Below, one piece after another: positions 27,007 through 38,933 of a stretch of DNA of 64,000 bases. Position 1 is the first letter of the stretch. Every line of letters begins with the position of its first letter. The notes beneath the pieces were generated by a model. That model was not told the DNA's origin, did not search any database, and saw only the letters and a program-made list of their open reading frames with translations. Location: assembly GCA_030647905.1 (NCBI GenBank), contig JAUSJA010000034.1, forward strand, positions 1 to 64,000, read 5' to 3'. The translations under genes were made by a program, and so were the position numbers. The DNA is from Gemmatimonadaceae bacterium (GTDB lineage: Bacteria; Gemmatimonadota; Gemmatimonadetes; Gemmatimonadales; Gemmatimonadaceae).

Positions 27007-27043
27007 TTGCAGTACAAGATGGCTTGTGATATTTTTCACAAGC
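27007..27043 (+). promoter_or_regulatory. candidate atp promoter overlapped by a CRP-type palindrome
   Basis: TTGCAG (27007-27012), a 17-bp spacer and TATTTT (27030-27035) form a plausible sigma-70 promoter 80-110 bp upstream of atpA. A perfect palindrome GCTTGTGA-N6-TCACAAGC (27022-27043) covers the -10. Its core TGTGA-N6-TCACA is exactly the CRP consensus. Overlap with the -10 would suggest repression, but the promoter call is by eye. Confidence 0.55.
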
Positions 27044-27120
27044 TCCGAAGCGACCTTGGGATCGGCCTTCCGTCGACCCCCTGCTGCGTCTTATAACACG
27101 CTCTCAGCCCTTTCTGAAAA

Positions 27121-28701
27121 ATGGCCACCGAAACCTCTCTTCGCCCCGGCGAAATCAAGGACATCCTGCTTCGCGAGATCGAAGCGGCTGACCTCCGTGA
27201 CCTGGACGTTGAGGAAGTCGGTACCGTCCTCGAAGTAAAGGACGGTATTGCTCGCATATACGGCCTCTCCAAGGCGATGTCCGGAGAGATGCTCGAAGTC
27301 ACTGCCACCGAGACCGGCGAGAAGATCACCGCCCTCGCGTTGAACCTCGAAGAGGACAACATCGGCGCGGTCATCCTCGGCAACTACCTCGTCCTCAAGG
27401 AAGGCGATGAGGTCCGCCGAACCGCCCGCGTGTTCGAAGTCCCAGTCGGTCCCGAGCTTATCGGACGCGTCGTGGATCCACTCGGACGACCCATTGACAA
27501 CGCCGGCCCGATCCACGCCACTCACACCCGCAAGGTGGAGTCGCCGGCCCCTGGAATCATCGTCCGCCAGCCCGTGAAGGAGCCCCTCCAGACTGGTATC
27601 AAGGCGATTGACTCCATGATCCCGATCGGACGCGGGCAGCGCGAGCTCATCATCGGCGACCGCGGCACCGGCAAGACCGCCATCGCCGTTGACACGATCA
27701 TCAACCAGAAGGGCACCGGCGTCATCTGCGTCTACGTCGCCATCGGCCAGAAGAACTCGACGGTCGCATCCGTAGTCGAGAAGCTCCGCCAGGCGGGCGC
27801 GATGGAATACACGATCGTCGTGGTCGCCGGCGCTTCCGATCCGGCGCCGATGCAGTACATCGCGCCGTACTCCGGTTGCTCGATGGCCGAGTACTTCATG
27901 TACAACGAGGGCAAGCCAACGCTCTGCGTGTACGACGACCTCAGCAAGCAAGCCGCCGCCTACCGCCAGCTCTCCCTCGTTCTTCGCCGTCCCCCGGGAC
28001 GCGAGGCCTTCCCTGGCGACGTGTTCTATCTCCACTCCCGCCTCCTCGAACGCGCCGCAAAGCTGCGCGAGGACAACGAAGTCGTGGACGGGAATATCCT
28101 CAAGCCCGGCGGATCGCTCACGGCACTGCCGATCATCGAGACGCAGGCCGGTGACGTGTCGGCCTACATCCCGACCAACGTCATCTCAATCACCGACGGA
28201 CAGATCTTTCTCGAGGCCGACCTGTTCTACTCCGGTGTTCGCCCCGCCGTCAACGTCGGCATCTCGGTCTCCCGCGTCGGTGGATCGGCACAGGTCAAGG
28301 CGATGAAGACCGTCGCCGGACGCCTTCGCCTCGACCTCGCGCAGTACCGCGAGCTCGAAGCGTTCGCGTCGTTCGCTGCCGACCTCGACGCCGCCACCAA
28401 GCGCCAGCTCGATCGCGGCGCGCGCACGGTCGAGATCCTCAAGCAGAAGCAGTACCAGCCGATGCCGGTCGAAAGCCAGGTCATGGTCATCTACGCCGTG
28501 ACCAACGGCTTCCTCGATGCGCTTCCCGTCTCCGGCATCAAGGCGTGGGAGTCGGGCTTCCTCGATTTCGCGCACGCACAGTACCCGCAGATTGAGAGCG
28601 CGATCAGGAATCAGAAGGTTATGTCGAAGGAGATCGAGGCCGATCTCAAGCGCGCCATCGAGCAGTTCAACGAATCTCGCGGTACAGGCAAGGCCGCGTA
28701 A
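27121..28701 (+). CDS. atpA: ATP synthase F1 subunit alpha
   Basis: A 526-residue protein, slightly longer than usual. It shows [15 protein letters not shown] (N-terminal helix), Walker [40 protein letters not shown] and the alpha signature region with [16 protein letters not shown]. It forms the non-catalytic nucleotide sites of the F1 head. It is the first of four genes in the order alpha-gamma-beta-epsilon, with 3 bp to atpG. The delta and Fo genes (atpH, atpF, atpE, atpB) are not upstream, so the ATP synthase genes are split over at least two loci. Confidence 0.97.
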   Translation: MATETSLRPGEIKDILLREIEAADLRDLDVEEVGTVLEVKDGIARIYGLSKAMSGEMLEVTATETGEKITALALNLEEDNIGAVILGNYLVLKEGDEVRRTARVFEVPVGPELIGRVVDPLGRPIDNAGPIHATHTRKVESPAPGIIVRQPVKEPLQTGIKAIDSMIPIGRGQRELIIGDRGTGKTAIAVDTIINQKGTGVICVYVAIGQKNSTVASVVEKLRQAGAMEYTIVVVAGASDPAPMQYIAPYSGCSMAEYFMYNEGKPTLCVYDDLSKQAAAYRQLSLVLRRPPGREAFPGDVFYLHSRLLERAAKLREDNEVVDGNILKPGGSLTALPIIETQAGDVSAYIPTNVISITDGQIFLEADLFYSGVRPAVNVGISVSRVGGSAQVKAMKTVAGRLRLDLAQYRELEAFASFAADLDAATKRQLDRGARTVEILKQKQYQPMPVESQVMVIYAVTNGFLDALPVSGIKAWESGFLDFAHAQYPQIESAIRNQKVMSKEIEADLKRAIEQFNESRGTGKAA

Positions 28702-28704
28702 TCC

Positions 28705-31007
<2,303 letters not shown>

Positions 31008-31014
31008 TCGGCCG

Positions 31015-31266
31015 ATGCTGAAGGTTTCGGTGATCTCTCCGGAGAGTGTGCTGTTTGAAGGCGAGGCGACCTCGGTCGTCGCGCCCGCGTTCGACGGAGA
31101 GGTGGGAATTCTCCAGGATCACGCGCCGATGATGACGCTGCTCGGCAAGGGCACGCTCAGGCTTGGGAGCGGCGGTGGAGAAAAGCGATTCGACATCGAA
31201 GGCGGTTTTCTCCAGGTAGTGGAGAACAACGTGCGGATCGTTACGGAGCGCGCCACGGCGGCCTGA
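31015..31266 (+). CDS. atpC: ATP synthase F1 subunit epsilon, short form
   Basis: Eighty-three residues, starting MLKVSVISPESVLFEGEA with VGILQDHAPMMTLL, the N-terminal beta-sandwich of epsilon. The C-terminal helical hairpin (about 45 residues) that inhibits ATP hydrolysis in many bacteria is absent. The stop directly follows the sandwich domain, so this is a natural short form, not a visible frameshift. It lies 7 bp after atpD. Confidence 0.92.
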   Translation: MLKVSVISPESVLFEGEATSVVAPAFDGEVGILQDHAPMMTLLGKGTLRLGSGGGEKRFDIEGGFLQVVENNVRIVTERATAA

Positions 31267-31378
31267 AGGCTCTGCAGGGCGATTTGCCCCTGTAAGCCCG
31301 CTCCTCGTTCTCGTCATCCCGCGTCTGTCGGCCTATATTCCTTGGTGGTATCCCGTCTATGTGTGGAGGGACCCAGGG

Positions 31379-32143
31379 ATGATGGACGTTCGCGTTGCAT
31401 CTCTCGCGTCGTGTGTCCTCGCTTTCGCCGTCCCGCAGCTCGCTGCCGCGGAAGCTGTCGCCGACACGGTGGCGGCGACGGGAGTCTACCAACTGAGCGG
31501 AGTCGTCACCGATTCGGCGAGGACACCTGTTCCGGAGGTGGAGGTGACCGTGGTCGAGGCTGGCGAAGTCCGGCGCAGCGCCGTGACTGCGGCCGATGGA
31601 CGCTTCACGCTCGGCGGCTTTCCGGCTGGGCAGCTTTCCCTGCGCATTCGCCGACTCGGTTATAAGCAGCAGGTTCTGGAGGTGCGGGTGGGCGCCCGTG
31701 GACAGCCGACGTTCGTCGAGATCGTCCTGACCAGCGTTGCGCAGGAGCTGGAGGAAGTTGTCGTGGATGCCGATCCTGGCAACCGCCTCCGCGAGTTCCG
31801 CCAGCGCAAGCAGCAGCGTGGCACTTTCGGGCGGTTCCTCGAGCAGGGTGACATCCGCCGGCTCGGTGCGACGAACTCCAGCGACCTGTTCCGCAGCGTT
31901 CCCGGGATCGCTATTCGCGCCGGCTCCACGGGGGGCGGCAATACCATACGCATCCGAGGCTGCCAGCCGATGGTCTGGGTGGACGGGCAGCGCGTGCTGG
32001 GCGCGGAGCTGGACGAGGTCATTCAGCCGGGAGAGATAGCGGCGATTGAGTTCTATCCCTCCTCCGCCGGAGTACCGGCGCAGTACCTGGAGCGCGGGAA
32101 CCGTCTCTGCGGTCTGATTCTCGTCTGGACCAAGACCCAGTAG
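31379..32143 (+). CDS. secreted protein with carboxypeptidase-regulatory-like and TonB-plug-like domains
   Basis: About 254 residues from ATG 31379, chosen because GGAGGG lies 8 bases upstream. A signal peptide (VASLASCVLAFAVPQLAAA) comes first. Residues about 30-120 form a CarboxypepD_reg-like beta sandwich (YQLSGVVTDSARTPVPEVEV, AADGRFTLGGFPAGQ, RRLGYKQQ). A plug-like domain follows: LEEVVVDADPG, SSDLFRSVPGIAIR, NTIRIRGCQPMVWVDG. No beta barrel follows; the protein ends where a TonB receptor barrel would begin. It may be a stand-alone envelope adaptor. It converges with the susD gene across a shared terminator. Confidence 0.75.
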   Translation: MMDVRVASLASCVLAFAVPQLAAAEAVADTVAATGVYQLSGVVTDSARTPVPEVEVTVVEAGEVRRSAVTAADGRFTLGGFPAGQLSLRIRRLGYKQQVLEVRVGARGQPTFVEIVLTSVAQELEEVVVDADPGNRLREFRQRKQQRGTFGRFLEQGDIRRLGATNSSDLFRSVPGIAIRAGSTGGGNTIRIRGCQPMVWVDGQRVLGAELDEVIQPGEIAAIEFYPSSAGVPAQYLERGNRLCGLILVWTKTQ

Positions 32144-32165
32144 AACGAGCTGGGACAGCCTCGAC

Positions 32166-32206
32166 AAGAAGAAAGCCCCCCGGAGAGCCGGGAGGCTTTC
32201 TTCTTC
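32166..32206. terminator. bidirectional terminator between convergent genes
   Basis: AAGAAGAAAGCC pairs with GGCTTTCTTCTT and an inner CCGG-type stem, with A-rich and T-rich flanks. It can serve both the plug-like gene (plus) and the SusD-like gene (minus). Confidence 0.85.
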
Positions 32207-32223
32207 TTGCCGGGCGCCAGTTC

Positions 32224-33783
32224 CTAGCGCTGGCCGCAGCTCGCTCCCGGGTAGGTAGGTGCCGCGCTGGGACTCTTGTCCCAGTACATTCTCGACGTGA
32301 AGTTGTCCGGCCCCTGACGGGTGACAGCCGCGGCTACGTTCGAGGCGTTGACGGAGTTCTCCCGCGTGGAGTACTGGTAGCGTCGAGGGACGGTGTTGAT
32401 GACGGCGGCCGGTCCCGGCTTCACCGTCGCCGGAACGCAGGTACGGCGCCACTCGGCCCACGCCTCGACGCCGTCGGAATAAAGAGCGATCCACTTCTGA
32501 AGCGCGATCTTGCGGAGACCCGCCGTGCCCCCCTGATAAGCAATGGCCGACTGAGCGAGGAAGGCATCGACAGCCGCGGTGTTGGTTACCCCCCACTGGG
32601 CCATTGACGCACGAATTGCCTGCTCGTAGAGCGCGGCCGCGCTCCCGGCAACCCAGCCACGTTCCGCCGCCTCGGCCAGAATGAATGAGACTTCGGCGTA
32701 GGTCAGAACGAACGACGGGAAGCTCGCTCCGGCGAGCGGCGAGCAGCCAGGGCAGAACCGCGACGTGGAATAGAAGACGCGGCCGGGGCGCGAAGAGATG
32801 AGTGAGTAAGTGGCCGCCTGCGACGCGGTGAGCGCATTCGGCATTCCGGCGTACACATTCGAGTTCGCCAGCGTCGGCTGCGCATAAACCGGCACACGGG
32901 GGTCGTTGACCGGAAGCATTTCATTCATGAGACGGTCCGACAGCCGGTGATCGTCGCGCGTGCGGTTGTTCGCCGCCCACGGGTTGTCATACACGCCGTC
33001 TCCCGGCCAGCGCATCTGCGCGTTATCAGCATTGGACTGGATGAGCCCTCCAGGTGCGCTGATCGCCGCGTTGAGCTGCGCCCGTGCCGTTGTCGGATCC
33101 ACGTTGGCGAGGCGCATGGCGTGGCGTGCGCGGATGGAATTGGCGAACCGCTGCCACCTCAGGCGGTTGCCGCCATAGAGCGGGTCCGCGCCTCCAAGAG
33201 TCTGCGCACTCGCGGGCGCGCCCGCGATGACTGTCACGGCCTCGCTCAGATCCTTCAAGAGACCGTCATAGATATCCTTCTGCGCGTCGTAGGCAGGAAG
33301 GATGGTCGCCTCTGCTGCGTCTCCTTTCAGCGCCTGGGAGTAGGGAACGTCGCCCCACACATCGGTGACGTAGCCGAATATGAGGCTCCGCATCACCTGT
33401 GCGGGACCCCAGAGGAGAGGCTGATTATCGGCCTTCCCGGCGTCGATGACCGCCTGGAAATTCTTCAGCTCCTGGGCGTACGTGAAGATGAAGCTGCCGT
33501 TGGTAACGGTGCCATCAAGCCGCAGGTACTGGTCCTCGTCCGGGTACTGAACCTGAGCGAGGTGCTGCGCGGTCAGCACCGGACCGCGCATGTTCGTGGG
33601 GTTGCTGCCGAACCAGCGCTGCATCGCTATGCGTGAGGCATAGGTGAACACAGCTTGAGGCGGCGCCGACGTCGGGTTGTTGGGGTCCTCGTTGACGTTC
33701 GTGAGCTTATCGGGGTCGCAGGCGCTCACGCCGAGCAGCACGACCGCACCGAGGCTGGCGAGTCCAAAACTTTTATATGTCAT
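32224..33783 (-). CDS. SusD/RagB-like nutrient-binding lipoprotein
   Basis: A 519-residue protein, ATG 33783, with lipoprotein signal SLGAVVLLGVSAC (Cys 22). It starts with DPDKLTNVNEDPNNPT, typical of the SusD-like/RagB superfamily. QPLLWGPAQVMRSLIFGYVTDVWGDVPY is a TPR-helix hallmark of the group, and LRKIALQKWIALYSDGVEAWAEWRRT lies near the C-terminus. It sits on the cell surface as a lid over its SusC partner, 28 bp upstream on the same strand. The substrate is unknown; no glycan-degrading gene is beside it, so a peptide or other oligomer is possible. Confidence 0.9.
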   Translation of the reverse strand: MTYKSFGLASLGAVVLLGVSACDPDKLTNVNEDPNNPTSAPPQAVFTYASRIAMQRWFGSNPTNMRGPVLTAQHLAQVQYPDEDQYLRLDGTVTNGSFIFTYAQELKNFQAVIDAGKADNQPLLWGPAQVMRSLIFGYVTDVWGDVPYSQALKGDAAEATILPAYDAQKDIYDGLLKDLSEAVTVIAGAPASAQTLGGADPLYGGNRLRWQRFANSIRARHAMRLANVDPTTARAQLNAAISAPGGLIQSNADNAQMRWPGDGVYDNPWAANNRTRDDHRLSDRLMNEMLPVNDPRVPVYAQPTLANSNVYAGMPNALTASQAATYSLISSRPGRVFYSTSRFCPGCSPLAGASFPSFVLTYAEVSFILAEAAERGWVAGSAAALYEQAIRASMAQWGVTNTAAVDAFLAQSAIAYQGGTAGLRKIALQKWIALYSDGVEAWAEWRRTCVPATVKPGPAAVINTVPRRYQYSTRENSVNASNVAAAVTRQGPDNFTSRMYWDKSPSAAPTYPGASCGQR

Positions 33784-33811
33784 TGTGTTCGCGGCTCCAG
33801 TGAGGGTAGGG

Positions 33812-36800
33812 TTACGGAATGATCCGGAGGTTGAAGCCGAAGCTACGTGGGTTCGGCGACATGTTAACCTCGATGCCCTGATCGTTCCTGCTGCTGTAAG
33901 CGAATTCCGGGTCGATGTTCGGGACGTTCGTCCACGTCATGAGATTCCGCCCCGTGAGAGCGATGCTCGCGGCCCGCGCCCCCAGGAACCTGTTCGCCCA
34001 CTTCCCAGGCAGGTTGTATGACACGCGCAGCTCACGAAGCTTCGCGTAGCCGGCGTCGTAGACGTACTGCTCGGTGTATCCGAAAAGGCCGTGGAAGTAC
34101 TCCTCGGCGGTGATCCTCTTGGTGTTGGCCTTACCGGTGGCGACATCTATTCCCTCGACGAGTACGCCCGGGTCGTCCCAGTCTGTCTCACGTCCGCGCA
34201 TGGTGCTCGCCAGTACTCCGGCATACTCACCGAACATATTGGTGACGCTGTAAAGCTTACCGCCGCGGCGGATGTCGAGCAGCGTGTTCAGGGAGAAATT
34301 GCCGAAGCTGAGCTGGTTTCCCCACCCACCGGTCCATTTCGGTTGGATATTGCCCAGCACCGAGAGACTGGACTCTCTGAGGGGATAACCGTCCTCGACG
34401 AGAATGTTGCCAGCGTCGTCGCGCTCGAATTTGTAGCCGCGAATCGCGCCGTAAGGCTCGCCTCTCCGGGCCTCGACGATTACGTCGCCGAACCCCCCTG
34501 TTCCGAGGACGATCGTTTCGACGTCGGGAGCAAGTTCGACGACCTCGCTGACGTTGCGAGCAAAGTTGAAGGTCGTGTTCCAGCTGAGCCCGGTCGGTGA
34601 CTCAAACAGGTTCAGCGTCAGCAACGCCTCGATCCCCTTGTTGCTGATCTCACCGGCGTTGATCCACTTCCTGTCGAAGCCGCTCGCGCCGGAGATTTCA
34701 ACATCGAAGATCTGGTTGCGCGTTGATTTTCTGTACGCGCTCGCATCGAGAAGCACCCGGTTGGAGAACAGCGATACTTCAGCGCCAACCTCGTCGGAGC
34801 GCGTTATTTCAGGTTTCAGATCGGCGTTGGCGAGTCGGGTGTCCAGACGATACTGTGGTTGAGTGCCGAACCTCTGCGACTCGCCGAAGAAGACCGGGAC
34901 GAGCGAATAAACGGGAGCATCGCTGCCAACCCGGGCCATGGCCCCGCGAAGCTTGAGCGAGCTGATCACTCTGCCCTGCAGGCCAGGCAACGCGTCAGTC
35001 AGCACCACCGACGTGTTGACGGACGGATAGAAGTACGAGTTGGCGCCGACCGGAAGAGTGGAGGACCAGTCGTTGCGCGCAGTTCCCTCTACCGTCCACC
35101 AGTCTTTGAGCGTAAAGGCGGCGGAACCATACACGCCCTGCACCTCCCGGCGCGTGATCTGTTGGTCGATAGAGGGTGCGATCGCTGCGTTGGCCGGGTT
35201 GTAAACCGACGGTACAACAAGGCCGGTTGTCTGCTGGCTGTTGCCGTTGAAGTACTCCCGCCGCAGGCTGCCCCCAGCGACGGCGTTGAGCTCCAGCCAG
35301 TTGGCGAGCCGGCGGTTGCCCGTGACGGTCAGGCCCGTGTTGTTGTCGTTTCTGTAGTCGTTGACAAAGCGGAAGCCGCCGTTGTACGCCAGGTTGACGA
35401 ACTCCTCCGCACCCCGCGCGTAAAGCTGCTGGATCCCCAGCCGGTAGATGTCCGAACCCGTCTGCAGCACGGCGTTCAGGCCATCGGCTAACTGGTAGTT
35501 CACGGAGACCGACCCGATCAGACGATCGCGATCGTCGAGTTGCGGATTTTCCGCCATGACCCAAAACGGATTGTTGTGGTAGCTGTAATTCCAGTTGAAC
35601 TCACGCGTAGCCGGTCCACCGTTGGTGAGTCCGCCCTTCTGGAAGTCCCTGAGCGACTCCGTGTTGATCTGCCGGCCGTACCAATTGAACATCGACTGGA
35701 GTGGGTTACGGCCTGAGTAGCCGACGCCCGGACGGTTGCGTCCGGAGTTATGGATGTACTGCACGGAGCCGTCTGCGGTGAGCCGCTGGCTTGCGCGGAA
35801 GGTGCCGCTGAGGGAAGCCGTCCGCCGCTGGAAGAGGTTATTCGGAAAGATTCCCGTGATGTTGTCCGCGCTAAGCGAAAGACGCCCGGACGAACGGTCA
35901 GTCCCGCCGCTTACGGCCAGCGTCGTCGACGCAGTAACTCCAGTCCGGAAGAAATCTTTGACGTTATTCGGGTGAGCACTCCAGGGCGTCGGCGTGCAGC
36001 CAGAGGTTCCGGCACCAGGGCTGTCGAACTGACAAATCAGCCGTCCGTCCATCTTCGGGCCCCAGCTCTCGTCGGTGCCGTCGTTGGTGCCGCCGTAGTT
36101 TCCATCCACCCACTCGAACGCACCTCCCGACCCTTGGCCATACCCGTTCTGAAAGTCGGGGAGAATCGCCGGGCGCTCAAAGGTGAGGTTGGTGTTGAGC
36201 TCCGTGCGCATCCGGCCGCCAGTATTGCGGCCTTTGCGGGTGGTGATGAGGATGACGCCGTTCGCCGCACGCGAGCCATAGATGGCCGCGGCGTTCGGGC
36301 CCTTCAGCACGCTCAGCGATTCGATGTCGTCCGGATTCAGGTCCGACATCGCGTTGCCGTAGTCGAAACTGGTGTTGCTGCCGACGAAGGGAGCGCCGCC
36401 GCGGTTGGCGTTCGATACCGCAACGCCATCGACGATGAAGAGCGGCTGGTTATTTCCTGTAATCGAGTTCTGACCGCGGATGATGATGTTGGTCGAGCCG
36501 CCCTGCGTGCCCGGTGACGTGATCTGGACCCCTGAAACCTTCCCCTGTATCTGCTGCACGAGGTTCTGCGCGCGGGTGTTGTTGACTTCCCCCGCACTGA
36601 GCTGCTGCTGGGCGGTTCCCAGCTTGCTCTTCTGCCTTTCCGCGCCAAGAGCCGTCACGACTACCTCCGCCAGCTGCGTGGCACTGACTTCGAGCACGAA
36701 GTCCTGACGAACGGATCCGCCGGCGAGAGTCGCCTGCACTGAACGCGGCAGGTACCCGATACGGCGAGCCGTCAGTGTCACCGCACCGCTGATGCCCGCG

Positions 36801-37021
36801 GGAACTACAAGAGTGTACCGGCCGTTGGCGTCAGTTATGGCGGCCACACGCTGGCCGGGGATGGCCACCCTGGCGCCGACGAGCGGCGCTCCTCCGACCG
36901 CTGCGGTAACCTGTCCGGACACAGTCGTTCCTTGCTGTGCCCGCGCGCCGACAGGGAGGAAGCCGAGCAGGGCAAGTCCGCTGCCGACGATGAGACGAAC
37001 GAACGGACGATGGCGTTTCAT
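33812..37021 (-). CDS. SusC/RagA-family TonB-linked outer-membrane receptor
   Basis: A 1069-residue protein. ATG 37021 has a strong AAAGGAGGA ribosome site. A signal peptide (LIVGSGLALLGFLPVGARAQ) precedes a CarboxypepD_reg domain (VSGQVTAAVGGAPLVGARV, ITDANGRYTLVVPAG). AEVVVTALG is a TonB-box-like segment. The plug domain has VQQIQGKVSGVQITSPG, IIIRGQNSITGNNQPLFIVDG and IESLSVLKGPNAAAIYGSRA. The barrel then runs to a C-terminus ending FNLRIIP. With the SusD-like gene directly downstream it forms a substrate-binding and TonB-driven import pair. Confidence 0.95.
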   Translation of the reverse strand: MKRHRPFVRLIVGSGLALLGFLPVGARAQQGTTVSGQVTAAVGGAPLVGARVAIPGQRVAAITDANGRYTLVVPAGISGAVTLTARRIGYLPRSVQATLAGGSVRQDFVLEVSATQLAEVVVTALGAERQKSKLGTAQQQLSAGEVNNTRAQNLVQQIQGKVSGVQITSPGTQGGSTNIIIRGQNSITGNNQPLFIVDGVAVSNANRGGAPFVGSNTSFDYGNAMSDLNPDDIESLSVLKGPNAAAIYGSRAANGVILITTRKGRNTGGRMRTELNTNLTFERPAILPDFQNGYGQGSGGAFEWVDGNYGGTNDGTDESWGPKMDGRLICQFDSPGAGTSGCTPTPWSAHPNNVKDFFRTGVTASTTLAVSGGTDRSSGRLSLSADNITGIFPNNLFQRRTASLSGTFRASQRLTADGSVQYIHNSGRNRPGVGYSGRNPLQSMFNWYGRQINTESLRDFQKGGLTNGGPATREFNWNYSYHNNPFWVMAENPQLDDRDRLIGSVSVNYQLADGLNAVLQTGSDIYRLGIQQLYARGAEEFVNLAYNGGFRFVNDYRNDNNTGLTVTGNRRLANWLELNAVAGGSLRREYFNGNSQQTTGLVVPSVYNPANAAIAPSIDQQITRREVQGVYGSAAFTLKDWWTVEGTARNDWSSTLPVGANSYFYPSVNTSVVLTDALPGLQGRVISSLKLRGAMARVGSDAPVYSLVPVFFGESQRFGTQPQYRLDTRLANADLKPEITRSDEVGAEVSLFSNRVLLDASAYRKSTRNQIFDVEISGASGFDRKWINAGEISNKGIEALLTLNLFESPTGLSWNTTFNFARNVSEVVELAPDVETIVLGTGGFGDVIVEARRGEPYGAIRGYKFERDDAGNILVEDGYPLRESSLSVLGNIQPKWTGGWGNQLSFGNFSLNTLLDIRRGGKLYSVTNMFGEYAGVLASTMRGRETDWDDPGVLVEGIDVATGKANTKRITAEEYFHGLFGYTEQYVYDAGYAKLRELRVSYNLPGKWANRFLGARAASIALTGRNLMTWTNVPNIDPEFAYSSRNDQGIEVNMSPNPRSFGFNLRIIP

Positions 37022-37218
37022 ACCACATCCTCCTTTCCATTATGATGGACCGGCTGTCGCATGCACCGAAGCTACGGTAAGAAACTGGATATGGTCCGGG
37101 CAACTGTCAATGGAGCGGTAGAGTGAGGAGGGGTTCCCTTATCCCGAAGCGGACGGGGCCGGGCTCGGCGGCCGGGCATTTGCACTTGCTCCGTGGCGTC
37201 TCCCACCGCAACGTAGAT

Positions 37219-37617
37219 ATGATGACGGACACGCAGCTCCCCTCCATCCTGGTCGTGGACGACAACCAGGACAACGCCAACATCATCCGGGATTATCTCG
37301 AAGCGCGCGGGTATCCGATCTCGGTCGCCTACAACGGCGACGAGGCCATGGCGCTGTTCGAATCCATGAATCCCTCGATCGTGCTTCTCGACGTCATGAT
37401 GCCGGGCCGCGACGGATGGCAGGTGTGCCGCGAGATGAAGGCCAGCGCGTCGGGGCGCGACATCCGCGTGATCATGGTCACCGCCCTCCAGGACTGGATG
37501 GACAAGCGGCAGGCCATCGAGACTGGCGCCGACGACTACGTCGAGAAGCCGTTCGAGCTGTCGAAGCTCGCTGCGGTCGTCGAGCGCAACATCGCGCAGC
37601 TCCCGCAGACACGCTGA
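37219..37617 (+). CDS. single-domain response regulator (CheY-like)
   Basis: About 132 residues from ATG 37219 (a second ATG follows at once); the frame extends upstream to 37123 without family similarity. SILVVDDNQDNANII holds the acidic pocket, VLLDVMMPGRDGW the phosphoacceptor D58, VIMVTAL the conserved Thr, and YVEKPFELS the conserved Lys (K110). No output domain is present. It ends 2 bp before a GGDEF-EAL protein, which it probably controls or partners in signalling. Confidence 0.9.
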   Translation: MMTDTQLPSILVVDDNQDNANIIRDYLEARGYPISVAYNGDEAMALFESMNPSIVLLDVMMPGRDGWQVCREMKASASGRDIRVIMVTALQDWMDKRQAIETGADDYVEKPFELSKLAAVVERNIAQLPQTR

Positions 37618-37619
37618 CG

Positions 37620-38888
37620 TTGCCGAACTACCGGCGTCTTTTCCGCGGCGGCTCCGAGCCGAAGGTCCCGACTGTCTCGGCTTCGATTGATTCTGTCCGC
37701 CAGGCGATTCAGGAAAGGAAGGAGCTACTCGTCATCTACTTCAACTTCGACCGGTACACGAAGATCGAGGAGATCTACGGCTGGGAGAAACTCGACGAGA
37801 TACTCCACACCACCGGCAACGCGATCCGCGAGTTCCTCAACAGCAGCGAGTTCTCCGCGTCCGAGGTGATGGTGAACTTCACCAACGACGACGACTTCGT
37901 CCTGTTCCATGTCCCGCCCACCCACAAGCCGGTACCGGGCCCGGATGCCATCACCGCTCTGACGGCGAGCCTCCACCAGTTCATCGCGAAGCGGATCGAG
38001 GAGGAGCACGGCGACGACATCGCGTCGCTCTTCGATACGTTTGTCGGCAGCTCTCACATTCACTACGATCCGAAGATCCGCCTCGAGCGGCAGATCTATC
38101 GCGCCATCCGCGACGCCGCGAGCTCATCCAAGTCGGTCGAGCAGCGCGAGTTCGCGCTCAGGGCGGCCGACCTTCGCGAGACTCTGCGGACAGGCGGCCT
38201 CTACATCGATTACCATCCTATAGTAGTGACCGAGACGCAGGAGATCTTCGGCTACGAGGCGCTCGCGCGCGGAACGCTCAAGTCCATGCGCCGCCCCGAG
38301 GTGATGTTCGAGGTCGCCGAAAAGACGGACATGATCTGGGAGTTGAGCCGGCTCTGCCGCAACACGGCCATCTCCGGAATGAAGGAGCGGCTCGACAAGA
38401 ATCAGCTGCTGTTCATCAACGTGGATCCGCACGACTTCACCGATCCGATGTTCACCGAGCTTGACCTGGACGTCCCGGATCCTACGCGCGTCGTTCTCGA
38501 GATCACCGAGCGGACCGCCATCCGCGACTATCCCAAGTTCCGCGGTCGGCTCAAGGATTTCCGCGACCGCGGCTATCGCTTCGCGGTGGACGACGCCGGC
38601 AGCGGGTACGCCGGCCTCGGAACCATCGCGAACCTCGAGCCGAACTTCATCAAGCTCGACATCTCGCTCATCAACTGCATTGACGTGAACTTCATCAAGC
38701 AGAGCCTGGTGGAGAAGATGGTGGGATTCGGCAACGACCAGAACGCGATGGTGATCGCCGAGGGCGTCGAAACAGCCGAGGAGTATGAGACGGTGAAACA
38801 GCTCGGCGTGCACCTCGTGCAGGGTTTCTACCTGCACCCGCCGGCGCCGGAGAGAGCGGCGCCGGTGCCGCCAGCCCCCGGGGTTTAA
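37620..38888 (+). CDS. cyclic-di-GMP phosphodiesterase: degenerate GGDEF plus EAL domain
   Basis: About 422 residues from TTG 37620, 2 bp after the response regulator stop. Residues about 35-105 look like a GGDEF fold (LLVIYFNFDRYTKIEEIYG, then VNFTNDDDFVLFH) in which the active-site GGDEF has become NDDDF. It should not make c-di-GMP. Residues about 200-410 are an EAL domain with the catalytic set intact: YEALARG (E213), VLEITER (E294), VDDAGSGYAGL (D324, D325), FIKLD (K345) and AEGVE (E381). Hydrolysis of c-di-GMP is expected. No membrane segment is present. Confidence 0.85.
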   Translation: MPNYRRLFRGGSEPKVPTVSASIDSVRQAIQERKELLVIYFNFDRYTKIEEIYGWEKLDEILHTTGNAIREFLNSSEFSASEVMVNFTNDDDFVLFHVPPTHKPVPGPDAITALTASLHQFIAKRIEEEHGDDIASLFDTFVGSSHIHYDPKIRLERQIYRAIRDAASSSKSVEQREFALRAADLRETLRTGGLYIDYHPIVVTETQEIFGYEALARGTLKSMRRPEVMFEVAEKTDMIWELSRLCRNTAISGMKERLDKNQLLFINVDPHDFTDPMFTELDLDVPDPTRVVLEITERTAIRDYPKFRGRLKDFRDRGYRFAVDDAGSGYAGLGTIANLEPNFIKLDISLINCIDVNFIKQSLVEKMVGFGNDQNAMVIAEGVETAEEYETVKQLGVHLVQGFYLHPPAPERAAPVPPAPGV

Positions 38889-38906
38889 CCCGCTACCCGC
38901 TGCCCG
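38886..38906 (+). repeat. three heptamer units of the TACCCGC-type repeat
   Basis: TAACCCG, CTACCCG and CTGCCCG stand in tandem at the 3' end of the EAL gene. They match the heptamers found at 48108-48175 and 54767-54850. Confidence 0.6.
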
Positions 38907-38933
38907 CTCGCAGGAAGTCCGGAACGGAAGTGC

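Noticed and set aside
31274-31291. Hairpin CAGGGC-GCCCCTG after atpC as a terminator
   Set aside because: The stem is imperfect and has no T-run, so it is too weak to call.
31241-32596. 451-residue minus-strand ORF
   Set aside because: Overlaps the plug-like gene, the terminator and the SusD gene in other frames and shows no domain.
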